Positions 1-12,389 are shown, counted from the stretch's first letter. The stretch: DNA of 64,000 nt from Delphinus delphis (GCF_949987515.2 NC_082696.1:35320431-35384430); one strand, 5' to 3'. Made by a program: numbers and translations. Notes: generated by a model not told the origin, from the sequence alone.

Positions 1-789
1 AAACACTGGGGTCAGAACACTTGGGAGGTAAAAGAGAAAGTCAGTGTTTAATATGCCAAACTCAGGCCCCAGAGGAAGATCCTCCTTCTAATCATCCAAT
101 GGGTTAGAAGATTATGTATTTTAAATCAACAGGTGTTTATCTCATAAAATCCAAATATTATACTTTTAACAACCTCCTTGGCTGCCCTTAAGATACTTAG
201 GATAAAATAGGAGGAAAAACTCTCTTTTCCCAGAGGCAATGATTTCAGCTGGTTGACCAGGTCTGTGTGCATGTGTGTAGAATAGTGGAGAGGAAGATAA
301 AGTGAAAATGTGGTCTTATTTTGCAAAACATTCACTAGAAGAACTGAAGACATCAACTATACAGATGTCAACATTTGGCCTCTTCCAGCACCCATTGCTC
401 TGAAGAGAGTTCAAATCTTTTCCAAATCAGTGGGAAGATTTGGTCCTCACCAAGACCCACAGTAAGGAAATCTTAGTCAGTGCAAGTCATGTGTTCAATG
501 CCTAGCAAAGATACCGGAAATGAATAGTGTAAATATGTAAATTACATTGACATGTCTTTTATGTTTTATTTGAATATATATGTATATGTGTGTGTATATA
601 TATATATATATATTCATATATAAGCAATCTTATAATACTGAATTAAAGTTTAAATATTTTCTAGGAAAATAATTTTTTTCTATATTGAGCACTGGCTCAT
701 CTGACTTAAGAGAGTTATAAAATGCCAAATTGAGTTTTACTTATATTTCCCTTAATGACTTATTTGTAAGTTAAAATTTAATATTTACT
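1..789. other. Unassigned AT-rich DNA
   Basis: I recognise no gene, exon or interspersed repeat here apart from the TA/TG tract listed separately. The open frames are short and show no domain or motif. Confidence 0.5.
574..623. repeat. TA/TG dinucleotide microsatellite
   Basis: An imperfect alternating purine-pyrimidine tract. TATATG and TGTGTG units run into about nine TA units and then a short interrupted TA tail. Confidence 0.85.
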
Positions 790-1110
790 GCACATCTGAT
801 ATGTTCAAGACACTGTGTTAATAAATCAAGGGTGGGAGGGAGCAGGAGAGAAATAAGATGTGGTCCCTGCATGAAACAGCTCACAATCTATTCCAGATAC
901 AGACACAGGTCACTAACCCTAAAGCCAGCATTCCATGATAAGTGAGATAACAGGGGCCACAGAATACTGTGGGAGAACAGATACATGAGCTGTTCTTGGA
1001 GTTTGAGTACAAGTCTTCCCTAAGTGAGGAAGGATATTGCAGGCAGAACAAGCATGGTCAAAGGTATGGAGACATGAAGAAAATGTACCAAAATTTAAAT
1101 ACTTCTTTTT
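790..1110 (-). mobile_element. Ancient L2 LINE 3' region, antisense
   Basis: Read on the minus strand, this follows the order of the L2 3' end. A piece around 1030-1070 corresponds to the 'gcctttgcacatgctgttcc' region of L2. It is followed by the segment encoding nothing but ending in the 'cactagaatgtaagctccatg' type sequence near 870-890, and by the terminal cancer-like 'gtgcctggcacatag' segment near 800-820. The match is old and diverged. The assignment rests on recalled L2 consensus features. Confidence 0.5.
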
Positions 1111-1239
1111 CTCTTTGGCAAGAGAGGAAACAAATTTGGGGGATGAGTAGAGGGGCATTTTCAGGATTGTTTGTTCTCTGTTTACTCTGGGGAATGCTTA
1201 GATCCCTGTAGAAATTGTCTGACACATATTTAACCTGCA

Positions 1240-1820
1240 AAGGAAGAAATGCAAATCACTAATATATTTTTAAAATTCAACCTAACTGGATAGCAAAGAA
1301 ACACAAATTAAAATATTTATTTTTCACTTACTGAATTAGAAAATAAAAGATAATAATACTCTGATTTGGCAAGAGTGGGTAGAAAATGGACATTTTTGTA
1401 TATTTCTTTGGCTATGTCCTAAAGAAATAATCAATAACCTTCAAGAAGATATAATAACAAAGAGAATCATGGGGACATTATATAGTTAAAAAAAAAAAAC
1501 TTGGAAAAAAACTAAATGTCCAACAATAAGAAACAGGTTAAAAAATTAGTGTACAAACCTATAATAAAATATTGTGCAGTCATTAAACATACTAGAGAAT
1601 AGTTAATGAGATGGATTTATGTTTACCCTTTATGTTAACTGAATAAAATCAAGTCTATGTGTATATAGAGACAGAAAGCTGAGAATACACACAAAAATAG
1701 TGGCATAAATTATATCAGTGGTAGATATAACGATAGTTTTTGTTTTCTTTTTCTGCTCATCCACATTTTCTAAAATTTATAAAATGAGTATACAGTGATT
1801 TTATATCAAGAAATATTATG
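1240..1820 (+). mobile_element. Old L1M 3' end
   Basis: The order of phrases matches the last part of ORF2 and the 3'UTR of old mammalian L1M elements. There is 'aaatgtccaacaataag' near 1515, the 'gtgcagtcattaaacat' type segment near 1575, and 'tctaaaatttataaaatgag' near 1770 just before the 3' end. It is 5'-truncated and heavily mutated, with no TSD recognised. An L1MC/MD/ME-like subfamily is likely but not resolved. Confidence 0.6.
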
Positions 1821-2387
1821 TATCCAACTTTACAAAAAACAGAGGCACAGTTATTGATTCTTATATTAGGACAAGAGCAGGGTACTTAATTGCCATGAGC
1901 ACAGTCTTCCTTCTACCAGTGAAAGGAAATATTTGGAAGAGGAAGAGGCCTTTAGACTCTCCACATGAGTAAAACTCACTTATGATAGTGTGAAGTTATT
2001 GACCTCTCTCATTTTCCTAGTCACTCCGTGTAGCAAGGCTGAGTGCTCCCATGTGATCGTGTGGCCACCCCCAGAATCTGCCCCACCCTCAGAAATGAAT
2101 AGACAACTTCCGGGGAGTTCTATTTTCTCCAAAATTGCCCTCCATTTGATCATTTTGTTAAGGACCTAAGGGAACACATTAATTCTTTGAAGTTGCTCAT
2201 CTATACCATGGCATTAAACAGATGTTCAACCAAGTAGGGGGAAATGTTCAATTCTATGACATTATTCTTTTAATGTACTTTTAAATATAGTCAAACTCTC
2301 TGCATTTTTCCTCAACATTTAACAAGCCCTGTAGTTTACTGATTGCAGAGGAAGTATGATCGCTTGCAGTGGGTTTAGCACGTGACC
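1821..2387. other. Unassigned DNA
   Basis: I see no gene, repeat or regulatory motif that I can support. The stretch ends at the upstream TSD copy of the SINE at 2403. Confidence 0.45.
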
Positions 2388-2754
2388 AAGAAATAAAGGT
2401 CAGGACTTCCCTGGTGGCACAGTGGTTAAGAATCCACCTGCCAATGCAGGGAACACGTGTTCATGTCCCAGTCCGGGAAGATCCCACATGCCTCGAGCAA
2501 CTAAGCCCATGTGTCACAACTACTGAGCCTGCGCTCTAGAGCCCTTGAGCCACAACTACTGACGCCTGTGTGCCTAGAGCCCATGCTCCGCAACAAGAGA
2601 AGCCACTGCAGTGAGAAGCTCACACACGACATGAAGAGTAGCCCCACGCTCGCCGCAACTAGAGAAAGCCCACTTGCAGCAACAAAGACCCAACGCAGCC
2701 AAAAATAAATAAATAAAATAAATAAATTTATTAAAAATAAAGAAATAAAGGTCA
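2388..2754 (+). mobile_element. Long-form CHR SINE with 15-bp TSD
   Basis: The tRNA-Glu-derived SINE body runs 2403-2739. The head has the A-box-like TGGCACAGTGG and a degraded B box. The 3' half carries repeated CCACAACTACTGAG-type units, and the tail is (AAAT)n-rich. It is flanked by a perfect 15-bp duplication, aagaaataaaggtca, at 2388-2402 and 2740-2754. That shows insertion by target-primed reverse transcription, presumably driven by L1. Diagnostic of the cetacean/hippo lineage rather than of any function. Confidence 0.92.
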
Positions 2755-3247
2755 AAACAACATATGTGTCATTATGCAGGTATGTGGGAAAGTGAGTGTA
2801 ACCCTGATAATCAGGGCATTGTGGCAAATAACATAGAAATAATGCCAAGTTTTATAGCTTAGGAAAAATATGATTTTCCTAAAGAATCTTAATGTTGCCA
2901 AAAAGTAAGCTTTTCTCTTGGGGTGAGACACTTATTTTGCTAGTTCAGAGTATTTGGTAACTTTGATAGGACAAAGGTAAGATAATAAAAGATCTATGCT
3001 CTTCCTCCCCTTAAAATCATAGGAGAATATAAATTAAAAAGCACAGTTTTATTTTTGACATTCAATAGTGAAAAAGTAAAGATAGTTTCATAAAAACAAT
3101 CTTGTAGATTTCAAAAAAACTCCATCCATTAGTGTACAGTGAGTTCTGCTACAACATACATATGTATTCCTAAAAATCTTCATTAGGCAAAATTGTTCAA
3201 TAAAAACACAGGACTTATGAGGAAAATGGGGTGAGTGGCACATTACT
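2755..3247. other. Unassigned DNA
   Basis: No gene or clear repeat recognised between the SINE and the short L1 insertion at 3259. Confidence 0.4.
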
Positions 3248-3564
3248 CAAAAAACTTTGTTAGCATAGAAGACAAACTTATGGTTACCAAAGGGGAAAGG
3301 AGGGGAGGGGTAAATTAGGAGTTTGGGATTAGCAGATACAAACTACTATATATAAAATAGATAAACAACAAGGTCCTACTGTATAGCACAGGGAATTATA
3401 TTCAATATCTTGTAGTAACCTATAATGAAAAAGAATATATATATGTATAACTGAATCACTTTGCTGTACATCAGAATCTAACACAATGTGAATCAACTAT
3501 ACTTCATAAAAAAATAAAGTTGGAACTGAAAAGGCAAAAACAAAATAAAACAACAAAAAACTTT
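3248..3564 (+). mobile_element. 5'-truncated L1 3' end with 11-bp TSD
   Basis: The body at 3259-3553 is the 3'UTR of a cetartiodactyl L1. It contains 'ggtcctactgtatagcacag' and 'aactgaatcactttgctg', phrases seen again in antisense at 11,110-11,400. An A-rich tail follows. The 11-bp repeat caaaaaacttt at 3248-3258 and 3554-3564 is a good TSD candidate. Confidence 0.8.
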
Positions 3565-3571
3565 CCTAGTT

Positions 3572-5325
3572 ACACATTTTAAAGAGATAGAAACAATTCA
3601 TATGGATTTTATGCAATCCCAGTCAAAATCCCAGTAAACTCTTTGTGGGAAAAAAGTCGGAAACCTGATTCTCAAGTTTATATGTAGAGGCAAAAGACTC
3701 ATAAGAGCCAACACAACACTGAAGAACAAAGTTAAAGGGCTGATGCTACCCAGCTTCAAAACTTACTATAAAGCTACAGTAATCAAGATAGTGTGGTATT
3801 GGTGAAAGAATATACAAATAGATCAATGGGACAGAACAGAGAGCCCAGAAATAGACCCCCATAAATATGGTCAACTGATTTTTGACAAAGAAGCAAAGGC
3901 AATGCAGTGGAGCCAAGACCTCAAAATACGGTGTGAGAACAACTGGACATCCACAAGCAAAAAAATGAATCGAGACAGAACTTCAAATCCTTCACAAAAC
4001 TAAATCAAATGAATCATAGATTTAAATGTAAAATGCAAAACTATAAAATTCCTAGAAGATACTATAGGAGAAAACCTAGATGGCCATGGATATAGTGATG
4101 CCTTTTTAGATACAAAATCGAAGACAATCCATGGAAGAACTACTTGATAAGCTGTACTTCCTAATAATTAAAAACTTCTATTATGTGAAAGACAATAACA
4201 AGAGAATGAAAAGACAAGCCACACACTGGGGGAACATATTGACAAAAGACATGTCTAACAAAGGGCCGTTATCCAAAATATTCAAAGAACTCTTAAAACT
4301 CAACAATAAGAAAATAAACAACCCAATTAAAAACTGGGCCAAAGACTTTAACAGACACTTCACCAAGGAAGATATATAAATGACAAATAAATATATGAAA
4401 AGATGTTCCACATCATATGTCATTAGGGACATTCAAATTAAAAAAATAAAAACTTATTAGCATAACCAAAATCCAGAATACTAACAACACCAAATGTTGT
4501 TGAGGATATGAAGCAAATGGAACTCTCACTCATTGCTAGTGGGAATGCAAAATGGTACAGCCACGTTGGAAGACAGTTTGGTGGTTTTTGCAAAATTAAA
4601 CATACTTGTCATACAATCCAGTAATTGCACTTCTTGATATTTACACAAAATTTTGAAAAATTATGTCCACATAAAAACCTGAACATGGATGTTTAGAGCA
4701 GCTTTATTCATAATTGCCAAAACTTGGAAGCAACCAAAATGCCCTTCAGGAGATGAGAGAATAAATAAACTGTGGTACATCAGACAATAAAATATTACTC
4801 AGCACTAAAAAGATAAGAGCTATCTAGCCATGAAAAGACATGGAGGAAACTTAAACGCATGTTACTAAGTGAAAGAAGCCAATCTGAGAAGGCTACGTCT
4901 TGTATGATTCCACCTATATGACATTCTGGAAAAGGCAAAACTATGGATACAATAAAAAGATCAGTGTTTGTGGGGGCAGGGCAAGACAGGAGGGAGAGAT
5001 GAACAGGCAGAACATAGAGGGTTTTTAGGGCATTGAAAATAGTACCGTATTATAATAAAGTATATACATCATTATACATTTGTCCAAACTCACTGAATGT
5101 ACAACACCAAGAGTGAACCCTTAGGTAAATTATGGACTTTGGGTGATGATGATGCGTCAATGTAGGTTCATCCTTGGAAAAAAATGTCCTATTTTGGTGA
5201 GTGATGTCGATAATGCAGGAGGTTCTTCATGTGTGGGAACAGGGGGTATATGGGAAATCTCTGGACCATCCTCTCAATTTTATTCTACATAAAATTGCTC
5301 TAAAAAATAAGGTCTTTAAAAAGAA
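3572..5325 (+). mobile_element. Old L1M fragment: ORF2 3' part and 3'UTR
   Basis: ORF2 C-terminal coding sequence is recognisable from about 3600, with 'aagctacagtaatcaag' near 3770 and 'gagcccagaaatagaccc' near 3840. A broken reading frame at 4131-4379 encodes peptide blocks such as [16 protein letters not shown], typical of the L1 ORF2 C-terminal region. The 3'UTR ends near 5310 with 'aaattgctctaaaaaataa', as in L1MA/L1MB elements. Stops and frameshifts are frequent, so this is a relic. The short L1 at 3259 lies directly upstream and may have inserted into it. Confidence 0.82.
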
Positions 5326-5639
5326 TATAGAAACCTAATTTTTAAATGGTAGCATTTGTTAAATGGCTAAAAAGTATATAGTATTACAATAAATACAGTA
5401 CTTTACTTTGAAAAAAGACTTGAAGTTTTCTTGTGCAAGTGGATATCTGAAAGGCTAAACGTTGTGAGTTATTATGAGCTACTGGAATAAAGTTTATCTG
5501 GAATTGGACTGTGAGTTTTAATGTAGGTTTAGATGGATGTGGCTCATAATACACAGAGTAAACTGAGTTAGTTGTTACATGTCTGAAGTGTCCACATGTG
5601 TGCATTTTGTGTATCCTTATGAAGCTTTGTTCAGATGTC
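5326..5639. other. Unassigned DNA, possibly LTR-derived
   Basis: Nothing clearly recognised. The part nearest 5640 may be more of the degraded LTR that follows. Confidence 0.35.
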
Positions 5640-5795
5640 CCAGAGAATGCGTAGCTCACCTGACACCTTGATTTTGGCTCAGTGAAATCCATATAAGACT
5701 GTAACCTCCATAACTACAAGACAATAAATTTGAGTTGTTTTAAGTCACTAGGTTTGCGATAAGTTGTTATAGTGGCAATAGAAAACTAATACTCT
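5640..5795 (+). mobile_element. 3' end of an MLT1-like LTR (ERVL-MaLR relic)
   Basis: The sequence has the characteristic LTR end: an AATAAA signal near 5722, then 'gttgttttaagtcactagg', then 'ggcaatagaaaactaatac'. The same architecture ends the better-preserved LTR at 48,193-48,718. Only the 3' portion is clear. There is no internal retroviral sequence. Confidence 0.6.
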
Positions 5796-5957
5796 ATCGG
5801 ACATTTTTCTTATTTTATTCATTTATATATCATGTGTCTCCCCTTACTAGAATGTAAACTCTATAAGGGCAAGAGCCTTGTTTTTTATACTCATTCCTGT
5901 TCTTACAGCTGTGCCTAGAACACAGTAAGCACTCAATCAAATTGAATTGAGTGAATA
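5796..5957 (+). mobile_element. L2 LINE 3' end
   Basis: Matches the terminal L2 sequence in order: 'cttactagaatgtaaact', a GGGCAAGAG segment, 'gtgcctagaacacagtaag', and a final 'actcaatcaaattgaattga'. Old and diverged. Confidence 0.65.
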
Positions 5958-7507
5958 ACACAAAATTGCATTTTGTCTGCCAAAGAATTTTATTCTTTCC
6001 GAAGACTTCAAAACTTTATGCTTTCTAACTGGAAAAGGAAAAGGAAATGTTTGGCAGAGATAAAAGTGCATTGGCCATTTTAATCTCAATATCAGACGAT
6101 TGTCATGCTTAGCGTTTGCTATACTAACAATATGTTCCTTCTCATTCTGATTCAGCTCCCTTATAAAAAGGACATATCTGCCTTTATATTTACAATCCTT
6201 TTCCAAGGCACATGCTGTTAGGTTTTAATTTGAGTCTTTAGATCTCTGGGTAGTGTATTAACTGGAGAGCTGACATCATATTTTTAGAGCTATAAATGGT
6301 GGTGGAGCTGCCATTAACTTACTGGAGTTTATTTGGAATTGAAAAATTATTTCATCATTGGTTATTTTTCTAGGGATATGTGAAAAATTCCTGGAAATAC
6401 TAATTTTAAAATACATTTCAATATTTGTAGGTTTTAGCATGTAAATATAAGGACAATTTTGCTTCTATTTTTATTCTAGTAGACACCATTTATGAACTTT
6501 CATGAGATGGATTCAGTAGCCCATATCAAAAACAACAATTCCAAGTTTCCTTAACCACTGATATAATTTCCCCTGGGCCCATATATATCCAGAGTTGGGC
6601 TGGTGGGATACAGAGTTGAGAAGACTGAGAGGGAGCGAAGGGCTTTCAGTTTAAAAGTTATCTTTTGTTGACTAGAAGATTCTCGTGAGTTCTGTTCTCA
6701 TAGATTACACTTACTTCTAATCAAAATCTTATTGTCAGTGATTGATCTCAGTCTTGTCTATATCCAATGTTTATATCCTGGTCAAGTAAGGAGTATTGAG
6801 AGAGAAACAAACAACAGCAGCAACAAAAACAAAAAAAAACCTCTAACCTTAATTAGATTGTCAATGAGAAATTCAAAAGAGAACATTAAAAAGGCTATCT
6901 GGAAACATTAAACTTAAATATTAGAAACTTTATTTTGTCTCCAAAAGCCTAAGTTTAGTCAATACTTTTGGTAGACTTTGGGCTTAACCATGAGGATCAA
7001 TAAGAAGAGACATATTTGGGAGATACAAACCACCCACTTTATAGTTGTATTTTTTTTAAAAGAGGATTGCAGAACACAAGTTTCAATCAATGACTGTGAA
7101 TACTAATTCTCTCAGATGTATAATTTCAGTTTATTATTTAAAATTTGTTAAATTCTTCTACGGCTAGATCAGTTATTTCTCTGATACACAAAGAGAAGCT
7201 TTTTGCACCAGATTTGCTCAGAATCTATTCCAATTCAGAACTCCAATATAATTACTCCCCTTAAGCCCAGGGCCATAAGCATCCTACAAAAATTCCATGT
7301 AGCAACCTTCTTGACTCTTGTTGACTCAGATTAGGTACTTCAAACTCCACCTGCCATCCACCCTCTCTCATAACCTTTTACTCTCATGATCTCTCCAATA
7401 TTCATCACTTTGGCTTCATACTAGAAATTTTCCCCTCATTCTATCCATTTTGAACTTATGAATTCTGGCTGGTTTCCCTTCCTCTCTCTCCCTCATTCAT
7501 ATTCAGT

Positions 7508-7549
<42 letters not shown>

Positions 7550-8110
7550 TTCTCCTTTTATTAAATTAATACTAAAAATTAAACAATAAAGCTGTTACCC
7601 AAAACAAACAAACAAATCAACAAACAAAAACAACAGCACTAGTGCACAGATGGTTGTTTTCTTTTCAGGATTCCAGTCTCAAGAAATCAGCAGGATAAAC
7701 TTGCAGCTGATTCATGTAGATAATCCCAAAAGATGTTCCTCTTCAAGTCTCCCAGTCTATTTTTACTGTGAAGGTGGCCCATTTCTTTTAAAGAATGGTC
7801 AACTAGTGACTTAAACCATCATATTCACTCTCTTATGGTTCAGAAACTTCCTGGCACATCATTTGATCATCTTTATATTCTAAATACTTTCAAGTCACTT
7901 AGTGGGATTTTTCACTCTGGTAATTAACCGGATTGGTTTAAAAAGAAAGTAAAGAGGGGGAAAGGGTGATGCATACATAGGCTTTGCTGGAATTTATTCT
8001 GGATTTTCACAGACAATGGAAAGGACTAGTGCCTGGCAGAAGTCATTAGCTTTGCTATATGCAACATGGACAAAAGAATTACTGCAGGCAGTTAACTACT
8101 TAATTGCTGC
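5958..8110. other. Unassigned AT-rich DNA
   Basis: More than 2 kb in which I recognise no gene, exon or repeat family apart from the CT tract at 7508 and the A-rich stretch just after it. An 89-residue open frame on the minus strand at 5937-6206 has no recognisable domain and partly overlaps the L2 relic. Confidence 0.45.
7508..7547. repeat. (CT)n microsatellite
   Basis: About 18 CT units with one early interruption, followed by a short pyrimidine tail. An A-rich (AAAC)-like stretch lies at about 7590-7640. Confidence 0.9.
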
Positions 8111-8114
8111 TACT

Positions 8115-8475
8115 GTTTTGGAATGGATTTATTGAGATATAATTGATATATCATAAAATTCACCCACTTAAATTATCACCATAATCAGTTTTAGAAGATT
8201 TTCATCACACCAGAAAGAAATCTCATGCACATTAGCAGTCATTTCCTATTTCCTTCCAACAACCCTCCCCTATTCCCAGCCTTGGCAACCACCAATCTAG
8301 TGTCTGTCCCTCTATAGAATGATGCGTATTCTAGACATTTCATACAAATGAAATTCACACAATGTGTAGTGATCTTTATGACTGGCTCTTTTCATTAAGC
8401 ATAAAATTTTCAAGGCTCCATTCATGCTATGGCATGTATCAGTACTTCATTCCTTTTCTTACAATAGACTTTGTA
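8115..8475 (-). mobile_element. Old L1M/L1ME 3' end, antisense
   Basis: Follows the antisense order of an old L1M 3' end: 'tttattgagatataattgat', 'cataaaattcaccca', a 'ccttggcaaccaccaatc' segment, and 'catgtatcagtacttcattcc' near 8435. Strongly diverged. Confidence 0.6.
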
Positions 8476-8479
8476 TTGT

Positions 8480-9008
8480 TAAAGCAATTTTAGTTTTATT
8501 GAAAAATTAAGTGGAAAGTACAGAGAGTTCCCATATACTGCCTCTCTCATTCCTCATACACAGTTTTCTCTATTATTAATATCTTGCATTAGTGAGGTAC
8601 TTTTGTTAAAATTGATGAGTCAATATGGATACATTTTTAACAAAAGTTTATAATTTACATTAGGGTTTACTCTTTGTGTCACACATTCTACAGGTTTTGA
8701 CAAATGTATGATGTATATGCACCGTTACAGTCCCATACAGAATGGTTTCATTGCCCTAAAAATTCTGTGTTACACTCATTCACACCTCCCTCCCTCTCTC
8801 TTCCAAACCCCTGACAACCACTGATCCTTTTACTGTTTCCATAGTTATGCCTTTTCGAGCAAAATATAACACTTTGCTGAAAATATTCCACTGTAAGACA
8901 GGTATTTTCCAATGGTATGATATACTGCATTTTACTAATCAATTCATCAGTTGATGTATGAATATTTATGATTCTATATCATGGCTGCTTTGTATAGTTA
9001 TGTACAAG
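8480..9008 (-). mobile_element. Second old L1M 3'UTR, antisense
   Basis: This is the reverse complement of the L1M 3'UTR type seen in sense at about 5040-5170. The order includes 'gaacc-tacattga'-like sequence near 8610, 'ttacattagggtttactc' near 8655 and 'ttttgacaaatgtatg' near 8695. It runs to about 9008, where it meets the truncated L1 at 9023. Confidence 0.6.
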
Positions 9009-9022
9009 TACATGTGCGACAT

Positions 9023-11107
9023 ATCTGCAAACAGTGGCAGTTTTACTTCTTCCTTTCCAATTTGGATGCCTTTTATTTCTTTTTCTTATTTGATCACTGT
9101 GGCTATGACTTCCAATACTATGTTAAATAAAAGTGGTGAGAGTGGGTATCCTTGTCTTGTTCCTGATCTTAGAGGAAAGGTTTTCAGATTTTCACCATTG
9201 ACTGTGATGTTGGCTGTAGGTTTGTCATAAATAGCCTTTATTATGTTGAGATATGTTCCCTCTATACCAACTTTAATGAGAGTTTTTAACATGAATGGAT
9301 GTTGACTTCATCAAATGCTTTTTGTGTGTCTATTGAGATGATCATTTGCTTTTTATCCTTCCTTTTGTTAATGAGGTGTATCAGCTTGATTGATTTGCAA
9401 ATATTGAACCATCCTTGTACCCCTGGAATAAATCCCACTTGAACGTGGTGTACAATCCTTTTTATATGTTGTTGAATTCAGTTTGCTAATACGTTGCTTA
9501 GGATCTTTACATCTATATTCATCAGAGATATTAGCCTGTAATTTTCTTTTTTTGTAGTATCTTTGTGTGGTTTTGGTATCAGGATGACAGTTGCCTCATA
9601 GAATGAATTTGGGAGTGTCCCTTCCTTTTCAATTTTTTGTTATAGTTTGAGAAGGATCGGTATTAGCACTTCTTTATATGTTTGGTAGAATTCCCCTGTG
9701 AAGCCATCTGGTCCTGGACTTTTGTTTACTGGGAGTTTTATTTTTATTATAAATTCAATTTCACTATTGGTGATCAGTATATCTATCTCTTCCTGATTCA
9801 GTCTTGGAAGGTTGAATGTTTTTAGAAATTTGTCCATTTCTTCTAGGTTGCTCAATTTGTTGGTATATAACTGTATAACTGTCTGTAGTATGTTCTTACG
9901 ATTTTTTGCATCCATGTGATATTGTTATTTCTCCTCTTTCATTTCTTGTTTATTTGGGTCTTGTCTCTTTTCTTCTTCATGAGCCTTGTTAATATTTTTG
10001 AAAACCAGCTCTTGGTTTCATTGGTTGTTTTTTTTTTTCTGTTTTTGTTTTTTGGTCTCTATTTATTTTCTCTGATCTTTATTAATTCCTTCCTTCTGCT
10101 TTCTTTGGGCTTTGTCTGTATTCTTCTTACAATTCCTTTAGATAGTAAGTAGATTAGGTTGTTTATTTGAGAGTTTCATTTCTTGAGGCAGGCCTGTAGC
10201 AATATAAACCTCTTAGAACTGTTTTTTTGGGATCCTATAGATCTTGGAAAGTTGCATTTCCATTTTCTTTTGTCTTGAGGTATTTTTCATTTCCTCTTTG
10301 ATTTCTTCATTGACCCATTAGCTTTTTAGTAGCATGTTTAGTTTTCACATGTTTGTGTTTTTCTCATTTTTCCTGCTGTAACTGATTTCTAGTTTCATAT
10401 CATTGTGGTCGGGAAAATGGTTGATGTAATTTCTATCCTCTCAAATGTGTCAAAACTTGTTTTGTGGCCTAGCATGTGATCTATCCTGAAAAACATTCCA
10501 TATGCACTTGAAAAGAATGGGTATTGTGCTGTTTTTAGATGGAATGCCTGTAGATATCTATTAAGTCCAACTGGTCCATTGTGTCATTTAAGACCACTGT
10601 TTTCTTACTGATTTTCTGCCTGGATGATTTGTCCATTGATGTATATGTGGTGTTAAAGTCCCCTACTACAATTGTATTATTGTCAATTTCTCCCTTATGT
10701 CTGTTAATATTTGCTCTACATATTTAAGTGCTCCTCTATTAGCTGCAAATATGTTCGTGTGTGTAATATTTTCTTCTTGTATTGATCCTTTTATCACTAT
10801 ATAATGCCCTTTGTTTTCTTTTGTTATAGAGTTTGTTTTAAAGTCTATTTTGTCTGATATGAGTATTGCTAACCCTGCTTTCTTGTCATTTCCATTTCCA
10901 TGAAATATTTTTTCCACCCTTCACTTTCAGTCTGCATATTTCTTTCACTCTGAAGAGGGTCTCTTGTAAGGAGCATATTGATGGGTCCTATTTTTTTTTA
11001 TCCAATCAGCCACCCTATATGTTTTGATTGGCTCATTGAGTCCACTGACACTTATTTATTGATAGGTATGTACTTATTCCCATTTTGTTGTTTTCCAGGC
11101 TTTTGTC
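9023..11107 (-). pseudogene. L1 ORF2 remnant (endonuclease and partial reverse transcriptase)
   Basis: ORF2 of a non-LTR retrotransposon encodes an endonuclease that nicks target DNA and a reverse transcriptase that copies the L1 RNA. Here it survives only as pieces. Minus-strand frames at 10,666-10,917 encode endonuclease blocks (KAGLAILISDKIDF). Frames at 9640-9915 encode the conserved [13 protein letters not shown] block. Frames at 9086-9292 encode RT blocks ([19 protein letters not shown]). Frameshifts separate them, the sequence ends at the FADD box, and no C-terminal domain is present. It cannot produce a working protein. Confidence 0.85.
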
Positions 11108-11186
11108 TTTTTTTAAAAATTTTATTGAAGTATACTTGATTTACAATGTTGTGTTAATTTCTGCTGTACAGCAAAGTGACTCAGTT

Positions 11187-11251
<65 letters not shown>
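11187..11251. repeat. (TA)n microsatellite in L1 3'UTR
   Basis: About 31 TA units with one early TACATA interruption. It grows from the TATATG tract normally present in this L1 3'UTR (compare 3437-3447). Confidence 0.95.
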
Positions 11252-11253
<2 letters not shown>

Positions 11254-11639
11254 TTTTTCATGTTCTTTTCCATTATGGTTTATCACAATATCTTTTCCAT
11301 TATGGTTTATTCAATATCACAAGATATTGAATACAGTTCCCTGTGCTATACAGTAGGACCTTGTTTTTTATCCATCCTATATATAATAGTTTGTATCTGC
11401 TAATCCCAAACTCCCAATTCTTCCCTCCCCCACTCCTCTCCCCCTTGGTAACCACAAGTCTGTTCTCTATATCTGTGAGTCTGTTTTGTGAGTCTGTTTT
11501 TGTTTTGCAGATATGTTCATTTGTGTTGTATTTTAGATTCCACATATAAGTGGTATCATAGAGTACTTGTCTTTCTCTTTCTGACTTACTTCAGTTAGTA
11601 TGATAATCTCTAGGTCCATCCATGTTGCTGCAAATTTCA

Positions 11640-11815
11640 TTTTTTAATAGCTGAGTAATATTCCATTATATATATATCACATTATATATATAATATTCCA
11701 TTATATATATATATCACATTATAAATGTAATATTCCATTATATATATCACATCATATATATGGATGGATTATATATATGGATGGATATATATATGTGGAT
11801 ATATATATATCACAT
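11640..11815. repeat. AT-rich degenerate tandem array
   Basis: Several imperfect copies of an 'aatattccattatatatat' plus 'cacattatatataa' unit, then 'tatggatggat' units. The seed is the single 'taatattccattatat' phrase that this L1 3' end normally carries once. It has been duplicated locally. Confidence 0.8.
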
Positions 11816-12389
11816 TTTCTTTATCCATTCATCTGTTGATGGACCCGGGTTTTTTTGTAGTTCTCTGTTTTTCCTTCTTTTTTTTCTTCCCTTATGATTT
11901 GATGACTTCCTTTAGTGGTATGCTTGTGTTCCTGTTTCTCTAGTTTTTGTGTATCTATTGTAGTTTTTTGATTTACAGTTACCAAGGGGTTCACATATAT
12001 TGACCTATAATTATATCTACTTCTTTTAAACAGAGAGTCCTTTAAGTTCAAACACTTTCTAAAAGATCCACATTTTTTAATCTCCTCCCTGACATTTTGT
12101 GCTTTTTGATGTCTTATCACTTCATGTTTATTCCTGATAATTTACTGATTATTGTAGTTATACTTAATTTTACATTTTTTTTGTCTTTCAATCTTTGTGC
12201 TAGCTTATTTAAGTGTTGCTCCTTGACCTTTACTACATATTTGCCTTTACTAGTGGGATTTTCCTTTTCCTACAGATTCTTACTTCTTGCTATAGCCTTT
12301 TCTTTTCCACTTAGAGAACACTCTTTAAGATTTCTTTTAGGGCAGATTTAGAATTGATGAACTCTCTTAGTTTTCACTTGTCTGAGAAG

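Larger units (their letters stand above)
11108..11843 (-). mobile_element. L1 3' end nested in the antisense L1
   Basis: A T-rich start (the antisense poly(A)) is followed by the reverse complement of the 3'UTR seen in sense at 3259-3553: 'gctgtacagcaaagtgact', the TA tract, 'ctatacagtaggaccttg', and the terminal 'ccattcatctgttgatgga'. The flanking L1 resumes with its inter-ORF sequence after about 11,850. No clean TSD was found because both edges are T-rich. Confidence 0.75.

Noticed and set aside
11085..11403. Open frames encoding Tyr-Ile repeats
   Set aside because: They are translations of the (TA)n microsatellite.
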